Positions 56,328 to 64,000 of a DNA stretch of 64,000 nucleotides are shown here, one piece after another (within the stretch, counting starts at the first letter, position 1; the number at the start of each line of letters is the position of its first letter). The stretch comes from Corynebacterium coyleae (GTDB taxonomy: Bacteria; Actinomycetota; Actinomycetes; Mycobacteriales; Mycobacteriaceae): assembly GCF_030408635.1 (NCBI RefSeq), contig NZ_CP047198.1, forward strand, positions 1,054,001 through 1,118,000, written 5' to 3'. A program made the position numbers and the translations under genes. Below the pieces are notes generated by a model. It saw only the letters and a program-made list of their open reading frames with translations, did no database searches and was not told the origin of the DNA.

Positions 56328-58501
56328 CGCCTGAGGGTGTAGTACTGCACGCTCATTGCGGGCAGGTGCAGTTCGATGGACTGGTCGAACCGGTCCCATT
56401 CGGTGGCGTCGGTGTGCACGCTGCGTGGCAGGTCGTTGCCGGCACCACCGTAGACGGCGTCGTCGGTGTTGATCAGCATGTCCCATGTGCCTGCTTCGGG
56501 TATTCCGAGGCGGTAGTTGGGCAAGGAGACGCCGGAGAGGTTGATCACGGCGAGGACCGGCGTGGCGTCGACGCCCCAGCGGACGTAGGCCAGCACGTTG
56601 TTGGAGGCGTCGTCGCCTTTGATCCATTGGAAGCCCATTGGGGTGTTGTCCTGGGAGTACAACGCTGGGGTGTCGCGGTAGACCAGGTTGAGGTCGCGTA
56701 CGAGGCGTTTGATGCCGGCGTGGTAGTCGCGGTGCAGGTCGTCCCAGTTGATGGAGTGGGCTTCGTCCCATTCGGTGGTTTGGCCCCATTCGCAGCCCAT
56801 GAACATGAGCGGTTTGCCGGGGTGGGAGTACATGTAGCCGTAAAGGGCGCGTAAGCCCGCGGCTTTGTTCCAGTCGTCGCCAGGCATGCGCTGCCACAGG
56901 GAGCCTTTGCCGTGGACGACTTCGTCGTGGCTGAACGGTAGGACGTAGCGTTCGGAGAAGGCGTAGACGAGCGAGAAGGTGATTTCGTTGTGGTGGTGGG
57001 AGCGGTGGACGGGGTCGAGTGAGAAGTATTCGAGGGTGTCGTTCATCCAACCCATGTTCCACTTCATGGAGAATCCGAGGCCGTCGGCGTCGGTTTGGGC
57101 GGTCACGCCTGGCCATGCGGTGGATTCTTCGGCGATGGTGAGCACGCCGGGGTGTTCGCGGTGGACGGTGGCGTTCATTTCTTGGAGGAATTGGACGGCT
57201 TCCCAGTGTTCGCGGCCGCCGTGTTGGTTGGGGAGCCATTCGCCGGGTTCGCGGGAGTAGTCGAGGTAGAGCATGGAGGCGACGGCGTCGACGCGGATGC
57301 CGTCGAGGTGGAATTCTTCGAACCAGTACAGGGCGTTGGCGACGAGGAAGTTGCGGACTTCGCGGCGGCCGAAGTTGAACACGTAGGTGCCCCAGTCGCG
57401 TTGTTCGCCGCGTCGCCAGTCAGGGTGTTCGTAGAGGGGTGTGCCGTCGAAGCGTGCGAGGGCGAAGTCGTCTTTGGGGAAGTGAGCGGGGACCCAGTCG
57501 ACGATGACGCCGATGCCGTTGGCGTGCAGTGTGTCGACGAGGCGGCGGAAGTCGTCGGGGCTTCCCCAGCGTGCGGTGGGGGCGTAGTAGCCGGTGACTT
57601 GGTATCCCCAGGAGCCGCCGTAGGGATGTTCGGCGACTGGGAGGAATTCGACGTGGGTGTAGCCGTTGTCGACGAGGTAGGGCACGAGTTCGTCGGTAAG
57701 TGTGGCGTAGGTGGAGCCTTGTTTCCAGGAGCCGATGTGGCATTCGTAGATGCTCATGGCGGAGTTGGTGGCATCGCGTCCGGCACGGGCGGTGATCCAG
57801 TCGTGGTCGCTCCATTCGAATTCGCTTTGCTTTGCGACGACTGACACCGTCTCGGGTGGTGTCAACGTGCGTTTGGCGAGCGGGTCGGCTTTGTCGATGC
57901 GTGTGCCTTCGGCGGTGTGGATGGCGAATTTGTAAGCGTCGCCGTCGCCGATGCCGGGGATGAAGATTTCCCAGACGCCGGAGACGCCGAGGCTGCGCAT
58001 GGGGTACTGGCTGGGGTTCCAGGAGCAGAAGTCGCCGATGACGGCTACGCCGGTGGCGTTGGGTGCCCAGACGGCAAATGAGGTGCCGGTGACGACGCCG
58101 AGGGTGGTTTCGTAGGTGCGGACGTTCGCGCCGAGGACGTCCCAGAGACGTTCGTGGCGGCCTTCGTTGATGAGGTGGATGTCAAGGGAGCCGAGGGTGG
58201 GTAGGAAGTTGTAGGCGTCGGCGACGATGATGGGGTCGGCGCCGGGGTAGGTGATGCGGTAGCGGTAGTCGGGGGTGTGGGTGTCGTCGAGGGTGGTGGC
58301 CCAGATGTCGTCGCCAAGCGGCTGCATGGGTTGGGACGCGTTGTGGATGAGCAGTTCGACGCGTTCGGCACCGATGAAGCGGGTGCGGATGATGGAGCCG
58401 TCGCCGTGGGGGTGCCAGCCGTAGATGTCGTGGGGTGCGTTGTGGGTGCAGGCGAGGAGGCGTTGGCGGTCCCCGTCCGGGATGAGCAGGTTGGTGTTCA
58501 T
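56324..58501 (-). CDS. glgB: 1,4-alpha-glucan branching enzyme
   Basis: A 725-residue GH13 enzyme. Two N-terminal carbohydrate-binding-like domains precede the (beta/alpha)8 barrel. The catalytic residues are in GIRVDAVASMLYLDY (nucleophile Asp), TIAEESTAWPGV (Glu) and FSHDEVVHGKGS (Asp). It introduces alpha-1,6 branches in glycogen and in the glucan made by GlgE. The frame is open for 185 codons further upstream, but that lies inside glgE; ATG 58501 is the true start, 8 bp after glgE. Confidence 0.95.
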   Translation of the reverse strand: MNTNLLIPDGDRQRLLACTHNAPHDIYGWHPHGDGSIIRTRFIGAERVELLIHNASQPMQPLGDDIWATTLDDTHTPDYRYRITYPGADPIIVADAYNFLPTLGSLDIHLINEGRHERLWDVLGANVRTYETTLGVVTGTSFAVWAPNATGVAVIGDFCSWNPSQYPMRSLGVSGVWEIFIPGIGDGDAYKFAIHTAEGTRIDKADPLAKRTLTPPETVSVVAKQSEFEWSDHDWITARAGRDATNSAMSIYECHIGSWKQGSTYATLTDELVPYLVDNGYTHVEFLPVAEHPYGGSWGYQVTGYYAPTARWGSPDDFRRLVDTLHANGIGVIVDWVPAHFPKDDFALARFDGTPLYEHPDWRRGEQRDWGTYVFNFGRREVRNFLVANALYWFEEFHLDGIRVDAVASMLYLDYSREPGEWLPNQHGGREHWEAVQFLQEMNATVHREHPGVLTIAEESTAWPGVTAQTDADGLGFSMKWNMGWMNDTLEYFSLDPVHRSHHHNEITFSLVYAFSERYVLPFSHDEVVHGKGSLWQRMPGDDWNKAAGLRALYGYMYSHPGKPLMFMGCEWGQTTEWDEAHSINWDDLHRDYHAGIKRLVRDLNLVYRDTPALYSQDNTPMGFQWIKGDDASNNVLAYVRWGVDATPVLAVINLSGVSLPNYRLGIPEAGTWDMLINTDDAVYGGAGNDLPRSVHTDATEWDRFDQSIELHLPAMSVQYYTLRR

Positions 58502-58509
58502 GGTGGTCC

Positions 58510-60534
58510 TTAGGGGCGGTAGTCGTGGTCTGAGATCTGACGGTACGCGAGTGCTTCTCGACGATCCGGAGACACCTCGGGCAAACGCACCACGTGGGCG
58601 ACGTTCTTCTCGGGCGAGAGTTTGATGTAGTTGCCGGTTTCGGCGGTTGTCCACGTGTAGCGCTCGTTGGTGATCTGGTCGTGGACGTCGAAGGTGCCGG
58701 GGCTCAGTCCGATGGCGTCGGCGTCGATGTGCAGCAGGCCTTCTTGGGTGCCGGTGGGGTCCAGATTGACGACGACCAACACCGCGTTGCCGGAAATCGC
58801 ATCGACCTTGGAGTAGGCGATGAGGTTGTCGTTGTCGATGCGGTGGAAGCGGATTTGGCGCAGTTGTTGCAGGGCGGGGTTGTCGCGACGGATCTGGTTG
58901 AGCAGCGTCAGGTACGGCTCGAGGGATTTGCCTTGCTTGAGAGCAGCGTCGAAGTCGCGATGGCGCAGTTGGTATTTTTCGCTGTCGTGGTATTCCTCGC
59001 TGCCGGCGGCGACGGGGCGGTTTTCGTAGAGTTCGTAGCCGGAGTACACGCCCCACAAAGGGCTCATGGTGGCAGCGAGTGTGGCGCGCAGGGCAAACGC
59101 TGCCGGGCCACCGGTCTGCAGGGTGGCGTGCAGGATGTCGGGGGTGTTGACGAAGAGGTTGGGGCGGGAGACGTCGGCGACGTCGACAAGCAGTTGGGCG
59201 AAGTCGGTCAACTCCGCCTTGGTCACTTTCCAGGTGAAGTGGGTGTACGACTGGCTAAACCCAGCCTTGGACAGCCCGTACATGCGCGGCGGGCGGGTAA
59301 ACGCCTCGGCGAGGAAGATGACGTCCGGGTCGGTTTCGTGGACCTTGGAAATGAGCCAGTGCCAGAAGTTCACCGGCTTCGTGTGGGGATTGTCTACGCG
59401 GAAGGTGGTCACGCCGAGGTTGACCCAGTACATGAGCACTCGGTAGATCTCGGCGTAGAGGGCCTCGGGCGCGTTGTCGAAGTTCAGCGGGTAGATGTCC
59501 TGGTACTTCTTTGGCGGGTTTTCGGCGTAAGCGATGGTGCCGTCGGCGAGCACGGTGAAAAACTCGGGGTGTTCCTTCGCCCACGGATGATCTGGTGCTG
59601 CCTGTAGGGCGAAGTCGAGGGCGATCTCCAGACCCAACTCGTTGGCGTGGTCCATCATGTCCAAAAATTCGTCCTCGCCGCCCAGGTTTGGGTCGAAGGC
59701 GTCGTGGCCGCCGTATTTAGACCCGATGGCCCACGGGGAGCCGACGTCGCCGTCTTCGGAGGTCAAGGTGTTGTTGCGGCCTTTGCGGTTGACCTCGCCA
59801 ATCGGGTGGATGGGCGGGAAGTAGACGGTGTCGAACCCCATCGCCGCCACTCGGTCCAATTGCGCCGCGGTGGTGGCCCAGGTGCCGTGGATCGGGTTGC
59901 CCTTTTTATCCACACCGCCGGTGGAACGGGGAAACAGTTCGTACCAGGAGTTCACAAGTGCCTCGCGACGCTCCACAAGGATATCGGCGACGGGCCCGCG
60001 GGTGACCAATTCACGCAGGGGGTGTTCGGCGAGCACGTCTTGCACCTCCTGGGAACACCCGGGGGTGATGCGTTGGGAAAGGGGCAGGGTGTCGTCGATA
60101 AGCGATGCGCGCGCGGAGGCAAGCACCGGGGAGGAATGCTGAGCAATCGCGGCGTCGAACAATTCCACGCCATGCGCAATATCGTTGGACAACTCCGCTA
60201 ACGACTGGCCGGCGGCGAGCTTCTTTTCCACCGCGTTGCGCCACGTGGCCATGACGTCGCTCCACGCATCCACCCGATAGAGCCACAGACCTTGCTCGTC
60301 CGGCACAAACACCGCATGGCAATAATCCGGCCGATAAAACTCGGCGTGCATCGGCACCTCGTACTGCGCACCCGACGGCGCGACAAGTACCAGCGTCGCA
60401 GCAATCGCATCGTGGCCCTCGCGCCACACCAACGCGGAAACCGGCACGACCTCACCAACAACCGCCTTCGACGGCAACGTGCGCCCAGAGACCTGGGGGC
60501 GGACGTCGTCGATGCCGAAGCGAGCAACCATCAT
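58510..60534 (-). CDS. glgE: alpha-1,4-glucan:maltose-1-phosphate maltosyltransferase
   Basis: A 674-residue GH13_3 enzyme. The catalytic Asp is in TTFRVDNPHTKP and the Glu in IFLAEAFTRP; the KKGNPIHGTWATTA region and the dimer-forming N-terminal domain are typical. It extends glucan with maltose-1-phosphate, linking trehalose to alpha-glucan. Two adjacent ATGs at 60534 and 60531 follow GGAAGG by 5 and 8 nt; longer in-frame starts up to 60612 run into the divergent gene's promoter. It forms an operon with glgB. Confidence 0.95.
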   Translation of the reverse strand: MMVARFGIDDVRPQVSGRTLPSKAVVGEVVPVSALVWREGHDAIAATLVLVAPSGAQYEVPMHAEFYRPDYCHAVFVPDEQGLWLYRVDAWSDVMATWRNAVEKKLAAGQSLAELSNDIAHGVELFDAAIAQHSSPVLASARASLIDDTLPLSQRITPGCSQEVQDVLAEHPLRELVTRGPVADILVERREALVNSWYELFPRSTGGVDKKGNPIHGTWATTAAQLDRVAAMGFDTVYFPPIHPIGEVNRKGRNNTLTSEDGDVGSPWAIGSKYGGHDAFDPNLGGEDEFLDMMDHANELGLEIALDFALQAAPDHPWAKEHPEFFTVLADGTIAYAENPPKKYQDIYPLNFDNAPEALYAEIYRVLMYWVNLGVTTFRVDNPHTKPVNFWHWLISKVHETDPDVIFLAEAFTRPPRMYGLSKAGFSQSYTHFTWKVTKAELTDFAQLLVDVADVSRPNLFVNTPDILHATLQTGGPAAFALRATLAATMSPLWGVYSGYELYENRPVAAGSEEYHDSEKYQLRHRDFDAALKQGKSLEPYLTLLNQIRRDNPALQQLRQIRFHRIDNDNLIAYSKVDAISGNAVLVVVNLDPTGTQEGLLHIDADAIGLSPGTFDVHDQITNERYTWTTAETGNYIKLSPEKNVAHVVRLPEVSPDRREALAYRQISDHDYRP

Positions 60535-60613
60535 CAAAACCTTCCGAGCGACCATTGATTCACCCGCCAGGGTAGCGCGGGGCAACCACACACGCGGGCC
60601 GAAATAGGCCAAG

Positions 60614-61465
60614 ATGGGGGACGTGAATCAGACAGAGGAATTGGTGACAGATCCGGACCTGCTCATCGACATGCGCGACGTGTCCTTCATTCGTGGCGGG
60701 CACACGCTCGTCGGCCCTGTCGATTGGCAGGTCGAGCTCGACGAGAGGTGGGTGGTCATCGGGCCGAACGGCGCCGGTAAGACCACCTTGATCCGGATGG
60801 CGTCGGCGCAGGAATTCCCATCGGCAGGCCACGTGTTCATTCTCGGCGAGCGCGTCGGCGCGACCGATATGCGCGACCTGCGTGCCGCGATCGGCGTGAC
60901 GTCCTCCGCGGTGGCGAACCGTGTGCCGGAGGACGAGAAGGTCGGCGACCTCGTGGTCTCCGCTGGTTACGCCATTTTGGGGCGCTGGCGCGAGGACTAC
61001 GACGAGATGGATTACGACCAGGCCCTCGAAGTGCTTGAGCAGGTTGGCGCGATGCACCTGATCGACCGTCGTTGGGGCACTCTGTCTGACGGTGAGAAGA
61101 AGCGCGTGCTCGTTGCGCGTGCCGTGATGACCAACCCGGAGCTGCTCATTCTCGACGAGCCCGCCGCCGGCATGGACTTGGGCGGCCGCGAGGACCTCCT
61201 GGCCTACCTGGGGGATCTGGCGATGGACCCGGATGCGCCGGCGATCGTCATGATCACCCACCACCTGGAGGAGATCCCGGACGGGTTTACCCACGCGATG
61301 CTGCTGGACGAAGGCGAGATTGTCGCCCAAGGCCTCATCGATGACGTGCTGACGTCCGAGAACGTCTCGCGCGCCTACCACCAGCCGATCGAAGTGACGC
61401 GCGCTGACGGGCGTTTCTTCGCACGCCGCGCCCGTTCAGCCCGTAGGGGTGCACACCGGGCATAG
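60614..61465 (+). CDS. ABC transporter ATP-binding protein
   Basis: A 283-residue ATPase. Walker A is GPNGAGKTTLI, the signature is LSDGEKKRVLVARA (D in place of the usual G), Walker B is LLILDEPAAGMDL and the H-loop is VMITHHLEE. There is no permease gene beside it. Stand-alone ATPases of this kind are common in actinobacteria (ModF/YlmA type) and may act outside transport. A basic Arg-rich tail ends the protein. It starts 80 bp from glgE, divergently. Confidence 0.85.
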   Translation: MGDVNQTEELVTDPDLLIDMRDVSFIRGGHTLVGPVDWQVELDERWVVIGPNGAGKTTLIRMASAQEFPSAGHVFILGERVGATDMRDLRAAIGVTSSAVANRVPEDEKVGDLVVSAGYAILGRWREDYDEMDYDQALEVLEQVGAMHLIDRRWGTLSDGEKKRVLVARAVMTNPELLILDEPAAGMDLGGREDLLAYLGDLAMDPDAPAIVMITHHLEEIPDGFTHAMLLDEGEIVAQGLIDDVLTSENVSRAYHQPIEVTRADGRFFARRARSARRGAHRA

Positions 61466-61483
61466 ACCGCCGGGGTGGGAGCA

Positions 61484-62359
61484 ATGCCGACGGAGAAGAA
61501 GCGCAACGAGGCCGTGTTGTCGCACGACGAGGCCGATTCGATTGACCCGAGCGAGAAGAGCGGGTTTTTCGGTGCGCGTTTGTCTGCGACGGTAATTCTG
61601 CTGCGTAACAGCGCCGAGGGGATTGAGGTGTGGGTGCAGGAGCGTGTCCTGTCCATGCCGAATTACCCGGGGTTGACGGTGTTTCCGGGCGGCGGGGTGG
61701 ATTCGCGCGATTTCCCGCCGCGTGCTTGGGATGATGGCGAGTTGTGGCTGGGGCGTTCGGCGATTTCGCTGGCTCGCCAGCTTGGGGTGACCAAGTACAA
61801 GGCCCACGCGGTGCTGTTTGCTGCGGTGCGCGAGCTGTTCGAGGAGACTGGCACACTGCTTGCGGTTGACGACGACGGCACGCTTCTCGACGACGCCCGC
61901 CCCTTCCACAACCACCGCCTCCTGCTGGAATCGCACGAGTTGTCCCTGACCGACGTGTTGCAGGAGAGCAACCTCAACGTGTGTGCGGACCTGCTCAAGC
62001 CGGTGGCGCGCTGGGTGGGGGTGTCCGAAAGCGGCAATTGGTTTGACACGTTTACCTTTGTCGCCGCTAATCCGGAGGGCCAAGAGCCGGATTCGGATAC
62101 GTGGGAGGCAGACGACGCGAACTGGTTCCCGCCACAGTTGATCCTCGACGGCTGGCGGCATGGATTGGTGCGCCTTGCCCCTTCGACGTGGGCCCAGTTG
62201 AACGAATTGCGCCGCTTCGACACTGTCGACGACGTCCTGCACACCGCCGAAGGCGCAAGCCTGGCACCCGTGATCGGCGACCCGGTCGACGACGAGCGTT
62301 ATGAGGAATTCTTTACGTTCCAACCAGTCGACAGGATCGGAAAACGCTATGACATTTAG
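61484..62359 (+). CDS. NUDIX hydrolase
   Basis: A 291-residue protein. The Nudix box is split: the GG part in VFPGGGVDSRD and the catalytic AAVRELFEETGTLL, separated by an insertion of about 35 residues. Substrate probably a nucleoside diphosphate derivative or CoA; not determinable. GTG 61475 is also in frame, ATG 61484 is preferred. It overlaps the next gene (start 62349) by 11 bp. Confidence 0.85.
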   Translation: MPTEKKRNEAVLSHDEADSIDPSEKSGFFGARLSATVILLRNSAEGIEVWVQERVLSMPNYPGLTVFPGGGVDSRDFPPRAWDDGELWLGRSAISLARQLGVTKYKAHAVLFAAVRELFEETGTLLAVDDDGTLLDDARPFHNHRLLLESHELSLTDVLQESNLNVCADLLKPVARWVGVSESGNWFDTFTFVAANPEGQEPDSDTWEADDANWFPPQLILDGWRHGLVRLAPSTWAQLNELRRFDTVDDVLHTAEGASLAPVIGDPVDDERYEEFFTFQPVDRIGKRYDI

Positions 62360-63488
62360 CGTCGCAGAGGCACGGTTCCTCGCAGCGAACACTGAGGCCA
62401 TTGCTGCAGTCGAACCCGAGATCACCCTGACCAAGTCGAGTGTGTTTGCCGACCGTGCCGTATTGGATAAGCACTTTGGCGACTACGCCCGAGCCGTCAG
62501 TGCACTCATCGCCGCCCGGCGCGCCGCGGCAGGCAAGTTTCCCGCTGACTGGCTCACTGATGCCGATGCCGCGCAGCAGGCCACCCCGGCGCGCGTGGCG
62601 GGGGTACGTGCCACGCGACTCGCCGAGGCGGGGGCGCAGATGGTGCACGATGTGACGTGCTCTGTCGGCTCGGAGGCGCCTGCGTTTCGTCAACGTGGCA
62701 TCGCGTGGATGGGCAGCGACCTGGATATGTCTCGGCTGATCATGGCGCGGCACAACCTGGGGCAGGAGGCGTGGCTGGCGCAGGCGGATGCGCTCAGGCC
62801 GGTGACGTCTGACGGGGTGGTCGTCGCTGATCCCGCGCGCCGCGCCGGAGGACGTCGCATTACCGACCCGGCGCAGTTGCTTCCGCCGCTGCCGGATCTG
62901 CTCGACGCGCATGCTGGCCGCGAGATGGCGGTGAAGTGCGCGCCGGGCATTGACTATTCCGGGTGGGACGGGCTGGTCAGTGTGGTGTCTGTCGACGGCG
63001 GCGTCAAGGAGGCGTGTTTGTATACGCCGGGGTTGGCGGGAGGGGTTCGTCGAGAGGCAGTGGTGTTGCGCGAGGTGGAGGAGCGTGTCACAGATCTTGA
63101 CGACGACACCGTGGAGACCACCGCACCACAGCGCTACATCATCGACCCGGACGGGGCAGTGGTGCGCGCGGGGCTGGTGCGCGGGTGGGCAGCGCGTCAC
63201 GGGCTGAGCATGCTCGATGAGCACATCGCGTATCTGACTGGCGAGCAGATCCCGGCGGGCTACAGTGGTTTTCCGTTTGTGGAGGCGGTGCCGCTGCGCA
63301 GCCTGAAGAAGGTGCTCGCCTCGCACGGTGCGGGCAGCGTGGAGATCCTTGTGCGTGGTGTGGATGTCGATCCGGACCAGTTGCGCAAGAAACTCAAGCT
63401 GCGCGGCAAGGCGCAGATGGCGGTGGTGATCGCGCGGATTGGGGATCAGGCGGTGGCGCATGTGTGCGGGTCGCGCGTGCACGCCTAA
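62349..63488 (+). CDS. THUMP-like domain class I SAM-dependent methyltransferase
   Basis: A 379-residue actinobacterial protein. A Rossmann methyltransferase core (VHDVTCSVGSEAPAF, GSDLDMSRLIMARHN, VVADPARRAGG) with the DPAR motif is followed by a C-terminal THUMP-like domain (LRKKLKLRGKAQMAVVIARI). It is likely an RNA or DNA base methyltransferase. The start ATG 62349 lies in the end of the NUDIX gene, so translation is coupled. Confidence 0.85.
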   Translation: MTFSVAEARFLAANTEAIAAVEPEITLTKSSVFADRAVLDKHFGDYARAVSALIAARRAAAGKFPADWLTDADAAQQATPARVAGVRATRLAEAGAQMVHDVTCSVGSEAPAFRQRGIAWMGSDLDMSRLIMARHNLGQEAWLAQADALRPVTSDGVVVADPARRAGGRRITDPAQLLPPLPDLLDAHAGREMAVKCAPGIDYSGWDGLVSVVSVDGGVKEACLYTPGLAGGVRREAVVLREVEERVTDLDDDTVETTAPQRYIIDPDGAVVRAGLVRGWAARHGLSMLDEHIAYLTGEQIPAGYSGFPFVEAVPLRSLKKVLASHGAGSVEILVRGVDVDPDQLRKKLKLRGKAQMAVVIARIGDQAVAHVCGSRVHA

Positions 63489-63491
63489 CCT
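63486..63491 (+). promoter_or_regulatory. leaderless promoter -10 element of the cysteine desulfurase gene
   Basis: TAACCT, exactly 7 nt before ATG 63499; it overlaps the stop codon of the upstream gene. Confidence 0.5.
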
Positions 63492-63498
63492 TGGGCGC

Positions 63499-64000
63499 AT
63501 GGTCTATTTCGATCACGCTGCTACAACTCCGATGCGCCAAAGTGCGATCGACGCGTGGGTGGAACACGCAGGCGCCCTCAACGCGGGAAGCCAACACGCT
63601 GCGGGGCGCAAGGCGAATGCCGTGCTTGCCGACGCCCGCGAGCGCATCGCGGGCGCCCTCGGCGCCGACCCTGTCGAGGTGGTGTTTACCGGCTCAGGCA
63701 CGGAAGCTAACAACATTGGGGTACGCGGGCTGTTTGATGCATCCGAGCTGGATCGGGTGGTTGCTACGCCTATCGAGCACCCCGCCGTCCTCGAAGTAGT
63801 CAAGTCTCTCGGCCAGACTGGGGCGGATGTGGAGTGGCTGCCGGTTGGTCGCGACGGGCACGCTAAGGACTTGAGCGCGCTGGATACGCCGGCGGCGGTT
63901 GCGACGATGATGTGGGCGAACAACGAAACTGGCGCGATCCAGCCGGTGGGTGAGGCGATCGAGCGCGCCACCGCCGTCGGCACGCCGGTGCACGTCGATG
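63499..64000 (+). CDS. cysteine desulfurase (NifS/IscS family), 3' end outside window
   Basis: The first 167 residues of a class V aminotransferase-fold PLP enzyme: VYFDHAATTPMR at the start, NAGSQHAAGRKA, GSGTEANN and TPIEHPAVLE are diagnostic, and MMWANNETGAIQPV is a conserved core block. It removes sulfur from cysteine for Fe-S cluster assembly or tRNA thiolation (often followed by mnmA). The PLP Lys and active Cys lie beyond the window. Leaderless start. Confidence 0.92.
   Translation, partial: MVYFDHAATTPMRQSAIDAWVEHAGALNAGSQHAAGRKANAVLADARERIAGALGADPVEVVFTGSGTEANNIGVRGLFDASELDRVVATPIEHPAVLEVVKSLGQTGADVEWLPVGRDGHAKDLSALDTPAAVATMMWANNETGAIQPVGEAIERATAVGTPVHVD

Noticed and set aside
58502-59056. 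N-terminal extension of glgB
   Set aside because: The extra 185 codons lie in another frame of glgE; GlgB similarity begins at ATG 58501.

Overview
The window is a high-GC actinobacterial chromosome segment, most probably from Corynebacterium. The argument is gene content: argS-lysA-hom-thrB, rho-prfA-prmC-Sua5-WecA followed by a complete eight-gene F1Fo ATP synthase operon, NucS mismatch endonuclease, the GlgE/GlgB alpha-glucan pair, a DUF2550 protein, and many genes with leaderless promoters. The species cannot be read from the sequence alone.

Backbone, left part (1-9.2 kb): a SWIM zinc-finger gene cut by the window edge, an SbcD/SbcC-like nuclease-ATPase pair, a MarR regulator, a PspC-domain protein, then on the minus strand a secreted TAP-type peptidase, a small membrane protein, a YceI lipocalin-like protein and a CPBP membrane protease. 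Accessory part (9.2-23.8 kb): a truncated membrane gene, a solo insertion-sequence end, a decayed gene whose C-terminal part resembles DUF4263/Shedu, a CmtR-CadD cadmium-resistance operon, an IS481-type element, two tandem modules each made of a secreted precursor ending in a four-cysteine Gly/Ala-rich tail plus a small membrane protein (putative bacteriocin/immunity pairs), an IS21 element, an IS3 fragment, and a four-gene block: an HTH repressor-like gene, two integrase-like paralogues and a DDE transposase-like gene. Four copies of one palindrome (GTGCA-N4-TGCAC) lie around that block. It stops beside the 3' end of a tRNA-Arg(CCG) gene. The last 15 bp of the tRNA, including CCA, recur as a direct repeat at 11.6 kb, so 11.6-23.8 kb may be a tRNA-integrated island.

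Backbone, right part (23.8-64 kb): L-lactate uptake and oxidation (lldP-lutABC, minus strand), argS-lysA-hom-thrB, a surface VWA protein split by an apparent frameshift, an acyl-CoA ligase (minus), rho with an Asn/Asp/Arg/Gly-rich insertion and a long leader, prfA-prmC-Sua5-WecA, the atp operon, DUF2550, nucS with a small Cys/His protein, a thiamine-binding protein, a YbbN-like chaperone, a DUF222/HNH protein, glgB and glgE (minus), an ABC ATPase, a NUDIX hydrolase, a THUMP-like methyltransferase and a cysteine desulfurase cut by the right edge.

The best candidates for undescribed biology are the duplicated precursor/membrane-protein modules (13.5-15.2 kb) and the repressor plus twin degenerate integrases plus DDE block with its shared palindromes (18.4-23.6 kb). 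A recurring leaderless promoter layout, TANNNT followed by exactly 7 nt and ATG, fixes the start of seven genes.
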